Of a DNA stretch of 32,411 bases, positions 15,854-23,786 are shown one piece after another. The translations under genes and the position numbers were made by a program. The notes beneath the pieces were generated by a model, which made no database searches, was not told the origin of the DNA, and saw only the letters and a list, made by a program, of their open reading frames with translations. The DNA comes from Paenibacillus sp. VTT E-133291 (GTDB taxonomy: Bacteria; Bacillota; Bacilli; Paenibacillales; Paenibacillaceae). The stretch covers positions 1-32,411 of the forward strand of contig NZ_NFVA01000075.1 of NCBI RefSeq assembly GCF_002264395.1, read 5' to 3'. Position 1 is the first letter of the stretch, and every line of letters starts with the position of its first letter.

Positions 15854-15905
15854 ATCCTCGCTGTTCATGCTTCAGTGCTCTGAAGCATGGGGCGGGGATT
15901 TTTAT
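15854..15905 (+). terminator. Strong attenuating hairpin after nikA
   Basis: CATGCTTCAG pairs perfectly with CTGAAGCATG around TGCT. Outer arms ATCCTCGC and GCGGGGAT extend the stem, and TTTTTAT follows. It parallels the hairpin after the set 1 binding-protein gene. Confidence 0.7.
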
Positions 15906-15933
15906 ATCTAAGGAAAGAAATGGGAGGATGGAG

Positions 15934-16863
15934 TTGAATAGGTACCTATTAAAACGGCTAGCAGCGATCATTCCTATCTTGATAGGAATATCTTTTATGG
16001 CCTTCGTTCTGATAAATCTGCGGACCAGTGATCCTGCTGAAATTGCCCTTCGAGTTAATCAGGTTACACCAACACAAGAAATGGTTGAAGCGATGAGAAT
16101 TACATTGGGATTAGATAAACCATTTTTTGTGCGTTATATACATTGGCTCAGTAACAGTATTCAAGGAGATTTCGGGATTAGTAATGTGACACACCAATCA
16201 GTTGGCGATCAGCTTGCATTGGCGCTACCAGCTACTTTCAAGCTTTCAGGTGTCGCGTTGGCCATTATTTTGTGCGTAAGTATGGTAATCGGTGTGCTCA
16301 GTGCTATTTATGAAGGAAGCTGGCTCGACAGGTTGATGCGCGTCTTTGTTTTCCTCTCAGCGGCAATGCCCAGCTTCTGGATAGGCATTCTGCTTATTTG
16401 GTTATTCTCTGTTAAACTCAATTGGTTTCCTACCAGTGGTATGGAAGAAACAAGTTCTGTAGTACTACCGGCAGTAACGCTCTCTTTAGTGTTCATTTCT
16501 ACTTATGTTCGATTGATACGAAATAACATGATAAAGAATAAAAAGGAGAATTTTGTTCTATATGCCAGAGTAAGAGGACTTAAGAATAGCAAGATTATAG
16601 TTAAAGTATTTCGAAATTCCTTACAGCTATCTGTTACAGCTCTAGGAATGTCGATCCCAAAGCTTATCGCGGGAACAGTCATTGTGGAGAATATCTTTGC
16701 ATGGCCGGGAATTGGTCGCTTATGTGTATCTGCAATATTCAATTCTGATTTCCCGATGATTCAAGCATATATTTTGATCATGGGTAGCTTGTTTGTCCTT
16801 TGTAATCTGCTGGTGGATATACTCAATTCAGCTTTAGATCCCCGATTGAGAAGGGAAGGATAG
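15934..16863 (+). CDS. nikB: Nickel-type ABC transporter permease NikB (set 2)
   Basis: About 310 residues. It resembles E. coli NikB along its length: LRTSDPAEIALR after the first helix, LGLDKPFFVRY, the EAA loop (VLYARVRGLKNSKIIVKVFR), IVENIFAWPGIGRLCVSAIF and LNSALDPRLRREG. I prefer a TTG start at 15934, because GGGAGG ends directly against the ATG at 15928 but lies six bases before the TTG. It forms the channel with NikC two bases downstream. Confidence 0.88.
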   Translation: MNRYLLKRLAAIIPILIGISFMAFVLINLRTSDPAEIALRVNQVTPTQEMVEAMRITLGLDKPFFVRYIHWLSNSIQGDFGISNVTHQSVGDQLALALPATFKLSGVALAIILCVSMVIGVLSAIYEGSWLDRLMRVFVFLSAAMPSFWIGILLIWLFSVKLNWFPTSGMEETSSVVLPAVTLSLVFISTYVRLIRNNMIKNKKENFVLYARVRGLKNSKIIVKVFRNSLQLSVTALGMSIPKLIAGTVIVENIFAWPGIGRLCVSAIFNSDFPMIQAYILIMGSLFVLCNLLVDILNSALDPRLRREG

Positions 16864-16864
16864 T

Positions 16865-17755
16865 ATGGCTGTTTGGAAACGTCTGATTACGGATAGAATG
16901 GCAGTGCTCTTTATGGGACTTATTGGTAGTATCATCATTGCAGGGATAGCCGCCCCTTGGCTGGCACCTCATGACCCTACCGCAATGAATATTTTACACA
17001 AGTACGCGGGGTTCAGCCCTGATTATCCACTAGGAACAGATCAGCTAGGACGTTGTATTTTATCCAGACTCCTTTATGGAATTCGGACAACTATTCTATA
17101 TGCATTAATTACTACTATCATTACCATTGCCATTGGTACGATTCTGGGAATCATATCAGGATATTTTCGAGGTAAAGTAGATGAGCTCCTTATGAGAATC
17201 TGCGATATAATGCTCTCTTTTCCGGCTGAAGTTATGATCCTCGCCATTGTAGGCGTACTCGGACCAGGCTTACTGAATGTTGTTATTGCAAATATAGTCG
17301 CGAAATGGGCTTGGTATACACGGATGATTAGATCGGTCGTTATTGAATATACAGATAAAAATTATATAAGATTTGCCAAGGTTTCCGGTTGCAGTACAGG
17401 GCATATCATGCGAAAACACTTACTGCCGGGCGTTTCAGGAGAAGTGGCTGTATTTGCGACTTTAGATACCGGCTGGGTTATTTTGAATATCTCTGCTCTG
17501 TCTTTCCTTGGTTTAGGTGTGCAGGCCCCCATTCCTGAGTGGGGAATGATGTTAAACGACGCGAAGAATGTGATGATTACGCATCCAACCCATATGTTAG
17601 CACCAGGTTTTGCGATCTTAATTATGGTAGTTGCGTTCAATTACTTGGGAGACAGTCTACATTCCGCAATGAACCCCAAAGCGCATCTTCTAAAGAAAGG
17701 GAAAGGACGTCGTCTAAATGTCTTTACTAGAAATAAAAAGGCTCTCGGTTCATGA
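16865..17755 (+). CDS. nikC: Nickel-type ABC transporter permease NikC (set 2)
   Basis: 296 residues with six membrane helices. LGTDQLGRCILSRLLYGIRT, the AWYTRMIRSVVIEY segment, an EAA loop (YIRFAKVSGCSTGHIMRKHL) and SFLGLGVQAPIPEWGMMLND match NikC. Relatives have Arg-Asp-Ile after LGTD..GR; here it is Cys-Ile, a small oddity. AAGGGAAGGA precedes the ATG. The 3' end overlaps nikD by 38 bases. Confidence 0.88.
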   Translation: MAVWKRLITDRMAVLFMGLIGSIIIAGIAAPWLAPHDPTAMNILHKYAGFSPDYPLGTDQLGRCILSRLLYGIRTTILYALITTIITIAIGTILGIISGYFRGKVDELLMRICDIMLSFPAEVMILAIVGVLGPGLLNVVIANIVAKWAWYTRMIRSVVIEYTDKNYIRFAKVSGCSTGHIMRKHLLPGVSGEVAVFATLDTGWVILNISALSFLGLGVQAPIPEWGMMLNDAKNVMITHPTHMLAPGFAILIMVVAFNYLGDSLHSAMNPKAHLLKKGKGRRLNVFTRNKKALGS

Positions 17756-18530
17756 GGCAGATACGGATAGATCCCTTGTTCGGGAACTCAGTTTTACTCT
17801 AAGAAAAAACACATGTTTAGCCATTGTGGGAGAAAGCGGGAGTGGTAAGTCACTGACTGCCAAGGCGATACTTGGTCTTATACCTCCTTGGCTGGAGGTT
17901 ACTGGAGAGGTCATTTACAATGAAAGAAATTTATTGCAGGAGAAAGACTCGGTTCTTCGGAGAATACGAGGCCAGAAAATCTGTATGATCCTGCAAGATG
18001 CGATGACAGCATTCAATCCTCTGGAATCCATAGGTAAACAGATGATAGAGACCTTTCGTGAGAATCTTGAAGTTACGAAGCGGGAAGCACAAATTATAGC
18101 CGAGACTGCTTTGCATCGTGTACACCTTCATAACCCAAAAGAGGTATTGAAGAAGTATCCTCATCAGCTATCAGGTGGGATGCTGCAAAGAGTGATGATT
18201 TCGATAACAATTATGATGGAGCCAGATATTATTATTGCAGATGAACCGACTACAGCCCTCGATTCTATTAATCAGCGTGCGGTAGCAGAACAGTTTAGGC
18301 TGCTACGGGAGACCATGGGAACATCAATTATTTTTATCTCACATGATTTAGGTGTTGTTCAATATTTGGCGGATGATTTAATTGTGATGCGTAATGGTGA
18401 ATGTGTTGAAGCGGGCCATGCCTCTGAGATATTCTCAAATCCACAGCATGAATTCACACAGTTTTTGATTAGAACCCGGATTAATCTCGCTGCTCCTTTT
18501 CAGAAATCGATGGAAGAGAGAGTGATATAA
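17718..18530 (+). CDS. nikD: Nickel-type ABC transporter ATP-binding protein NikD (set 2)
   Basis: 270 residues with Walker A GESGSGKS, signature LSGGMLQRV, Walker B IIIADEP, D-loop TTALDS and switch His in FISHD. All are canonical, unlike its set 1 counterpart. Its start lies within nikC and its stop shares the A of the nikE ATG. It pairs with NikE as a heterodimeric motor for NikBC. Confidence 0.88.
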   Translation: MSLLEIKRLSVHEADTDRSLVRELSFTLRKNTCLAIVGESGSGKSLTAKAILGLIPPWLEVTGEVIYNERNLLQEKDSVLRRIRGQKICMILQDAMTAFNPLESIGKQMIETFRENLEVTKREAQIIAETALHRVHLHNPKEVLKKYPHQLSGGMLQRVMISITIMMEPDIIIADEPTTALDSINQRAVAEQFRLLRETMGTSIIFISHDLGVVQYLADDLIVMRNGECVEAGHASEIFSNPQHEFTQFLIRTRINLAAPFQKSMEERVI

Positions 18531-19288
18531 TGTTTGTCGAAGTTAACAAGCTATCTAAAAGCTATCCAAAGGCTGGAGGATGGTTTAGAAAAGAAAGATT
18601 AGAAATTCTAAATGATATCCAATTTTCGATCAGAAAAGGAGAATGTTTAGGATTAATTGGAGAAAGCGGAAGCGGAAAAAGTACGTTGAGTCGGATAATT
18701 CTCGGATTAGATAAGCCGAGTAAAGGGGAGGTGAAGATTGAGGGAATTCCAGTTTCCAGTTGGAGTAAGCGTAATAAAGGGAAAATGAGTGTGGTATTTC
18801 AGGATTATACCACATCGGTAAACCCTCAATTCACTGTCCGGAACATCATATCTGAACCGTTGATTATTTTGGGAGATACTAAAGATCTTGATGATCATAT
18901 TACCACCCTTTTGTATAAGGTAGGACTCTCGCAAGCGATGCTGGACAAGTATCCCCATGAGCTAAGCGGTGGACAACTGCAGCGGGTGTGTATTGCGCGT
19001 GCGATCTCAACAAATCCGGAACTTGTTGTTCTTGATGAAGCTATTAGCTCACTAGATGTTTCAGTTCAGGCTCAGATTCTAGAATTGCTTCTTTCACTTC
19101 AACAAGAGATGAACATGACCTATCTGTTTGTTACCCATGATCTTCAAGCCGTGGCAAATCTGTGCGACCGTGTTCTTTTTCTTTACCATGGAGAGATTGT
19201 TGAAGAGCTTGATAGTTGTAAGCTTTTTGACGCTAAAAATGAATATGCCAAAAGGTTGTTGGATTCGGTGATGCCATTTCATACTTGA
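18530..19288 (+). CDS. nikE: Nickel-type ABC transporter ATP-binding protein NikE (set 2)
   Basis: 252 residues. Walker A GESGSGKST, signature LSGGQLQRVC, Walker B LVVLDEA, D-loop SSLDVS and switch His FVTHD are canonical for DppF/NikE proteins. It overlaps nikD by one base (TAATG). It is the last gene of the ten-gene run; no clear terminator follows before the yczE-like promoter. Confidence 0.88.
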   Translation: MFVEVNKLSKSYPKAGGWFRKERLEILNDIQFSIRKGECLGLIGESGSGKSTLSRIILGLDKPSKGEVKIEGIPVSSWSKRNKGKMSVVFQDYTTSVNPQFTVRNIISEPLIILGDTKDLDDHITTLLYKVGLSQAMLDKYPHELSGGQLQRVCIARAISTNPELVVLDEAISSLDVSVQAQILELLLSLQQEMNMTYLFVTHDLQAVANLCDRVLFLYHGEIVEELDSCKLFDAKNEYAKRLLDSVMPFHT

Positions 19289-19336
19289 TCATGCTTCCCG
19301 ACCAGATCATTCACATCCATAAAGATAACCATCAAA

Positions 19337-19357
19337 TCATAGTAAATATGATATAAT
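19337..19357 (+). promoter_or_regulatory. Extended -10 promoter overlapped by a palindrome
   Basis: TATAAT (19352-19357) is preceded by TGA at 19349-19351, an extended -10 element. The -35 is weak. TCATAGTAAATATGA (19337-19351) abuts the TATAAT; it keeps most positions of the Zur palindrome but not the inner bases, so it may be a degenerate Zur or other Fur-family site. Confidence 0.45.
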
Positions 19358-19400
19358 GACGACGTTGTTGCATTTTAATATGAAAAATAGGATGGACAAT

Positions 19401-20039
19401 ATGAGAGGATATTTTCATAACGTCGATAAAAAACGATTGATGATTATGGTTATCGGCAATGTATTTCTGGGCATGGGAATCAGTATTTTTAAGCTGTCCG
19501 GCATGGGGAATGATCCCTTCAGCGGCATGGTTATGGCACTTGCAGAAAACACCGGTATGACATTTGCGAATTTTCTAATCTTATTGAATCTGGTATTGTT
19601 TGTAATCGAATTCATAACAGGACGAAAGTTTATTGGCGCCGGAACTTTCGTGAACGCAATTCTTCTTGGTTACATAGCTACTTTCTTTCATAGTACTTGG
19701 CTATCTCTGTTCGGCGAACCTCAATTGATATGGCAGCAGGTGGTCATCGTAGCGATTGGCGTGGTGGTATGCAGTTTTGGGGTATCTCTGTATCAGTCAT
19801 CGGAGGTAGGCGTTGCTCCCTACGATAGCTTGTCCCTGATTATGAGGGATAACTTCCCGAAAGTATCTTATTTTTGGCACCGGATGTTCACGGATTCTTT
19901 TTGTGCTTTGATTTGCTTCTTGGCAGGAGGCATTATAGGCTTAGGAACTTTGGTATCCGCATTGGGTCTGGGACCTATTGTTCATTTTTTTAATGTGAAT
20001 TTTACGGAGAAACTTCTGGCAAAAAGGCGTACCAACTAA
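19401..20039 (+). CDS. YczE/YitT-like integral membrane protein
   Basis: About 212 residues with five to six membrane helices. The family repeat of Gly-rich segments is visible twice: LGMGISIFKLSGMGNDPFSG, and CSFGVSLYQSSEVGVAPYDS about 110 residues later, the duplicated fold of YczE/YyaS proteins. The function is unknown. The frame opens at 19356, but that ATG overlaps the TATAAT of the likely promoter, so I prefer the ATG at 19401, preceded by TAGGATGG. It sits directly after the Zur-controlled importers, and the palindrome at its promoter suggests, without proving, shared metal control. Confidence 0.75.
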   Translation: MRGYFHNVDKKRLMIMVIGNVFLGMGISIFKLSGMGNDPFSGMVMALAENTGMTFANFLILLNLVLFVIEFITGRKFIGAGTFVNAILLGYIATFFHSTWLSLFGEPQLIWQQVVIVAIGVVVCSFGVSLYQSSEVGVAPYDSLSLIMRDNFPKVSYFWHRMFTDSFCALICFLAGGIIGLGTLVSALGLGPIVHFFNVNFTEKLLAKRRTN

Positions 20040-20056
20040 AAAGTTTACGAATGGTG

Positions 20057-20088
20057 AAAGGCGGGGCAGATCAATCTGTCCCGCCTTT
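20057..20088. terminator. Bidirectional hairpin between convergent genes
   Basis: A 15-bp stem, AAAGGCGGGGCAGAT with ATCTGTCCCGCCTTT (one G-T pair), has a 2-base loop between the yczE-like gene and the minus-strand merR gene. Confidence 0.75.
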
Positions 20089-20110
20089 ACTGTAATTTGA
20101 AGGTCCATTT

Positions 20111-20533
20111 CTAATGAGCGGCGGATGAAATTTTTATTTTATTATTTTTATGAACATCTTCTGTACCGCTATCCAAGGCGGACTTGTAGTAGAAGCATTT
20201 ATGTTCTATGACTTCCATCGTTTTTTTTAATTCTTCCATCTGTGCTTCTACGGATGCTTTCCGCTCCAAGAACATGTCATATCTTTGCTGTAAGGTGGAA
20301 TCTCCCTCTGAGCACCACTCAATGAAATGTTTTATTTCTTTAATTGGCATCCCGGATGACTTCAGGCATTCAATTACTTTTAAAGCGTCCATATCGGATT
20401 GTTTAAATATACGTTTACCGCCGGAGGTTCTTTCTATAGAAGGGAAAAGACCTTCCTTGTCATAGTATCGCAGGGTATGTGGTGTCATATTAAAGGATTC
20501 TGCAACTTCACTTATGGAGTATGTTTTCATCAT
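20111..20533 (-). CDS. MerR family transcriptional regulator, AdhR-like
   Basis: 140 residues. The winged helix reads YSISEVAESFNMTPHTLRYY, then DKEGLFP and KRIFKQSDMDAL; a coiled-coil dimerisation helix follows (about 80-115). The single Cys56 in VIECLKSSGMP corresponds to the thiol that senses aldehydes in B. subtilis AdhR, and the lack of a C-terminal metal-binding Cys cluster argues against a metal sensor. It is divergent from an alcohol dehydrogenase gene with a MerR-type operator between them, so it probably activates that gene under aldehyde stress. A second Met at position 2 could be the real start. Confidence 0.85.
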   Translation of the reverse strand: MMKTYSISEVAESFNMTPHTLRYYDKEGLFPSIERTSGGKRIFKQSDMDALKVIECLKSSGMPIKEIKHFIEWCSEGDSTLQQRYDMFLERKASVEAQMEELKKTMEVIEHKCFYYKSALDSGTEDVHKNNKIKISSAAH

Positions 20534-20562
20534 CTATCTCCAATCTCAAATATATTTTATGC

Positions 20563-20593
20563 TTGACTTAGAGTTAACTTTAAGTAATAACAT
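20563..20593 (+). promoter_or_regulatory. MerR-type promoter and operator of the alcohol dehydrogenase gene
   Basis: TTGACT (20563-20568) and TAACAT (20588-20593) have a 19-base spacer, the long spacing typical of MerR-activated promoters. The spacer carries CTTAGAGTTAACTTTAAG (20567-20584), an 18-bp palindrome with one mismatched pair. Confidence 0.75.
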
Positions 20594-20650
20594 ATGTTTT
20601 GTAAAGCTGACGTTATAGATTTTAATATAATCTAGAAGAGAGGTTTCACT

Positions 20651-21700
20651 ATGATAAAAGTTAATGCACGCGCTACATTCAGTCAAGAAGGTCCATTCAA
20701 GCTAACCACAATCGAACGCCGAGATCTGCAGCCGCATGATGTTCTTATTGAGATTAAATACGCTGGCATCTGCCACTCGGATATTCATACTGCCCGCGGG
20801 GAGTGGGGGCCGGTCAACTATCCACTCGTTCCGGGACATGAGATCGCCGGAATTGTCAGCCAGATCGGTTCTGAAGTCACAAAGTACTCAGTAGGCGACC
20901 GGGTAGGAGTAGGTTGTATGGTTGACTCCTGTGGAGAGTGCAGTAATTGCCATAAAGGTGAGGAGCAGTATTGCCTGAGTGGAAATACGGGCACCTATGG
21001 AGCTATCGACCGGTACGGGCAGTATACGCAAGGCGGATATTCCACCCATATTGTCGTAACCGAGGATTTTGTAGTTCGGATCCCTGACAGTATTCCGCTT
21101 GACGCCGCTGCGCCGCTTCTGTGTGCAGGAATCACCACCTATTCACCACTACGTCATTGGGGAGCTGCTCCTGGCAAAAAAGTAGCTGTGGTGGGTCTTG
21201 GCGGACTTGGACACATGGCTGTGAAGATCGCTCATGCCATGGGGGCAGAGGTTACTGTTTTATCACAGTCATTGAAGAAGAAGGAAGATGGATTGAAATT
21301 AGGGGCGGATCATTATTATGCCACAAGTAATCCGGAGACATTTAAGCAGCTTGCCGGTTCATTCGATCTTATCGTGAATACAGTAAGCGCGCAGATTAAT
21401 ATCGATGCCTATCTTTCGCTTCTGGCGCTGGACGGCACATTAGTCAATGTCGGTGCACCCGCTGATCCATTAGCAGTTAACGTGTTTTCGTTGATCGGCC
21501 ACCGCCGTTCGTTTGCCGGATCGATGATTGGCGGAATCCGTGAAACGCAGGAAATGCTTGATTTCTGCGCTGAACATAATATTGCATCTGAAATCGAGGT
21601 CATTTCTGCTGACCGGATTGATGAAGCCTGGGAGCGTGTACTTGCTTCAGATGTCCGTTACCGGTTTGTCATCGACATCAGCACGATGGGGAACGAATAA
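20651..21700 (+). CDS. Zinc-dependent NAD(P)-dependent alcohol dehydrogenase (YahK/AdhA type)
   Basis: 349 residues. The catalytic zinc ligands are Cys41 (ICHSD), His63 and Glu64 (PGHE) and Cys158 (LLCAG). The structural zinc site is Cys94, 97, 100 and 108 (CGECSNC and QYC). The cofactor fold shows VVGLGGLGHMA at 181-190. The family reduces aldehydes to alcohols, usually with NADPH, in the cytoplasm. AGAAGAGAGG precedes the ATG. The MerR gene and operator upstream suggest aldehyde-inducible detoxification. The gene is monocistronic. Confidence 0.9.
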   Translation: MIKVNARATFSQEGPFKLTTIERRDLQPHDVLIEIKYAGICHSDIHTARGEWGPVNYPLVPGHEIAGIVSQIGSEVTKYSVGDRVGVGCMVDSCGECSNCHKGEEQYCLSGNTGTYGAIDRYGQYTQGGYSTHIVVTEDFVVRIPDSIPLDAAAPLLCAGITTYSPLRHWGAAPGKKVAVVGLGGLGHMAVKIAHAMGAEVTVLSQSLKKKEDGLKLGADHYYATSNPETFKQLAGSFDLIVNTVSAQINIDAYLSLLALDGTLVNVGAPADPLAVNVFSLIGHRRSFAGSMIGGIRETQEMLDFCAEHNIASEIEVISADRIDEAWERVLASDVRYRFVIDISTMGNE

Positions 21701-21744
21701 GGATTTCCTCTTTGTTTAAATCGGTTCGCGTCCAGAACCTCTGA

Positions 21745-21804
21745 GAATTCGATAATACCTGAGAAGATATGGAGGATCTGATCTCCATTGGCACAATCGG
21801 GAAG
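21745..21804 (+). pseudogene. SigK region 2 relic with a stop codon
   Basis: The frame reads EFDNT, a TGA, then EDMEDLISIGTIG, which is sigma-K region 2 (usual wording KFENTGED-EDLISIGTIG) with the Gly codon changed to a stop. Similarity ends after GTIG. Then, within about 20 bases, the sequence matches the region before the terminator of the relic at 4300-4387. Everything between region 2 and the 3' untranslated part is deleted. Confidence 0.7.
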
Positions 21805-21837
21805 GACAAAAATGTAGAGATTCTCAACAAAGTATTT

Positions 21838-21873
21838 AAAAAGCAACTTGCCAACAGGGGGGTTGCTTTTTTG
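21838..21873 (+). terminator. Terminator matching that of the sigK relic
   Basis: AAAAGCAACTTGCCAACAGG and the following arm GGTTGCTTTTTT differ from the hairpin at 4354-4387 at only a couple of bases. It now serves the alcohol dehydrogenase gene. Confidence 0.75.
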
Positions 21874-22202
21874 TTAAGCTTTTTATAGCTGAAGATATAG
21901 AGCCGACACGGATTAGAAAATCGTAAGATATGAAAGACAGGAGCCGCAGCCACTCTTGCTGCAGGATTTCAGCAATAATCCTTTATGAGATAGAAACAAT
22001 CCTTTTAGCGGTAGCCGCTAGTCAATATGTCTTATAGACTTGTTAATGTAAGGAGTCCCGTATAATTTTAGAACGAGAAACGCACATATTCATACAAAAG
22101 GTGGAGAGGAGTAATAGAGAAGGGGATTGCTATACCTAAAAAGTTTCCCTACAGAAAGAAATTTTCCCGTAGGAAAAATAAGAAGGAGAGAAAATCCATA
22201 TT
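21874..22202. other. Upstream and leader region of the MATE gene
   Basis: A TATAAT at 22061-22066 with a weak -35 near 22038 is the likely promoter. TAGCGG-TAG-CCGCTA (22006-22020) is a short perfect palindrome just upstream. The 130-base leader holds a hairpin, TTTCCCTAC (22144-22152) with GTAGGAAA (22169-22176), and ends in AGAAGGAGAG before the ATG. I see no convincing leader peptide. Confidence 0.45.
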
Positions 22203-23600
22203 ATGAGCACTGTAACACAGATAAACAACAGCAAAGATAAGCAGACGCATTTTATCCTCAATGGCAATCTATGGAATGTCATGGCCCAGTTATCATGGCC
22301 CGCTATCATCGCAATGGTCCTCTATGGCTTAAACGCGGTTATCGCTGCTGTATTTGTGGGAAGGTTTGTCGGAGAGGAGGCACTGGCTGGAGTTTCGGTA
22401 GCCTATCCTTTAACCCAGATCAGCTTGGGACTGGGCTCCTTGATTGGGGTGGGTGCCGGTTCAGCTTTAAGTTTAGCGCTCGGCAGGAAGGACAAAGAAA
22501 TGCAACAGCGTTTGATGGGAAATGTTAATTATCTGTCAATCCTTGTAACGCTTGTCTATATGGTGTTGGGTCTACTTTTCTCCACACAGCTGGTACGATT
22601 CATGGGTGGAGAGGGGGAAACTCTGGCTCTTGGAGACAGCTATTTTAGAATTACGGTAATCGGTTCATTTTTCTGGATTTATGGATTGGCTGCCAACATG
22701 ATTGTGCGTGCCGAAGGGAAAATGAAATCGGCAGCCGTGGTAATGGGCATTGGACTGGCAGTTGATGTTTTGTCCAATTATGTTCTGGTAGCCTGGCTGA
22801 ATTTTGGAGTAGAGGGTGCTGCCTGGGCTACAAATATCGGGATGCTGGTCTATACCTTGCTGGGATGGATTTATTTTGGCAAAGGATTTGCGTCATTCCG
22901 AACGAATGTCTTCGCAATTTATCGGGATGCGAGCACAATCAAATCCATAGTTGGACTGGGAATGTCAGCTTTCATTATGAACTTTATGAATCTGGTACAG
23001 GCCGTTATAGTATTCAATACGCTGTCGAGATACGGGACTACAGCAGATATTGCATTTTATGGGGTGGTTTTTCGTGTATTCACCTTCCTGTTGACGCCGA
23101 TTTTCGGATTAATGCGCGCCTTGCAGCCGGTCATTGGCATTAATTTTGGAGCAGAACAGTATGAGCGCGCCATCAAAGCTTATAAAATATTCACACTCGT
23201 CTCCATGCTGTTAACATTACCTTTCTGGATAATATCCATGATCTCTCCGGCTTCCATTCTGGGACTGATGCTGCCGGATCAAATCTTTGAGACCAGCAAA
23301 ATGTTATATTTCCGGTTGAACATGGCGGTTCTGCCTTTATTGTCGCTCATTTTTATGGCCATGACCTTTTTCCCTGCGATTAATAAAGGGAAACCGGCGG
23401 CCGTTATCGGTATTACCAGACAACTTGTTTTTTATGTGCCGGTGATGCTTATTTTGCCAAGATGGTTAGGAGTCTCTGGAGTATATTGGGGTTCGCTCGT
23501 GATTGATTTTGTGGTTGTTGTGTGGACGGTAATCCTAGTAACTAAGGAATTTAGCAGACTTAGAGATAAGTCTAAGCCGGTCAGGACTTACAATATGTAA
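22203..23600 (+). CDS. MATE family efflux transporter
   Basis: 465 residues with about 12 membrane helices in two homologous halves. The first half begins MAQLSWPAIIAMVLYGLNAV with the family FVGRFVGEEALAGVSVAYPL block; the middle VRAEGKMKSAAVVMGIG and the second-half ALQPVIGINFGAEQYERAIK are typical of the bacterial NorM/DinF-like group. It would export cationic or amphiphilic compounds driven by Na+ or H+. It stands alone with its own leader and a strong terminator. The substrate is not readable from the sequence. Confidence 0.9.
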   Translation: MSTVTQINNSKDKQTHFILNGNLWNVMAQLSWPAIIAMVLYGLNAVIAAVFVGRFVGEEALAGVSVAYPLTQISLGLGSLIGVGAGSALSLALGRKDKEMQQRLMGNVNYLSILVTLVYMVLGLLFSTQLVRFMGGEGETLALGDSYFRITVIGSFFWIYGLAANMIVRAEGKMKSAAVVMGIGLAVDVLSNYVLVAWLNFGVEGAAWATNIGMLVYTLLGWIYFGKGFASFRTNVFAIYRDASTIKSIVGLGMSAFIMNFMNLVQAVIVFNTLSRYGTTADIAFYGVVFRVFTFLLTPIFGLMRALQPVIGINFGAEQYERAIKAYKIFTLVSMLLTLPFWIISMISPASILGLMLPDQIFETSKMLYFRLNMAVLPLLSLIFMAMTFFPAINKGKPAAVIGITRQLVFYVPVMLILPRWLGVSGVYWGSLVIDFVVVVWTVILVTKEFSRLRDKSKPVRTYNM

Positions 23601-23699
23601 AGATAAGATGCTGGAGTTCACAGCCTAAGGATGGACGATCTAATAGATATATCCAAAAAGAGTACAGGGACATTATAATTAGGACAATTGAATGGACAT

Positions 23700-23741
23700 A
23701 AAGAACCCAAGCAATTGAATTCTTAATCGCTTGGGTTCTTT
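23700..23741. terminator. Bidirectional terminator between MATE and lacI-type genes
   Basis: AAAGAACCCAAGC pairs perfectly over 13 bp with GCTTGGGTTCTTT around a 16-base loop. It lies between convergent genes. Confidence 0.85.
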
Positions 23742-23786
23742 GCTTCATTTTCATGGGTGTTATTTCAGCTCTGAATTATGAATTCA

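Noticed and set aside
22101..22200. Leader peptide regulating the MATE gene
   Set aside because: Short frames exist but none has a start codon correctly placed after a ribosome site; only the hairpin is supported.
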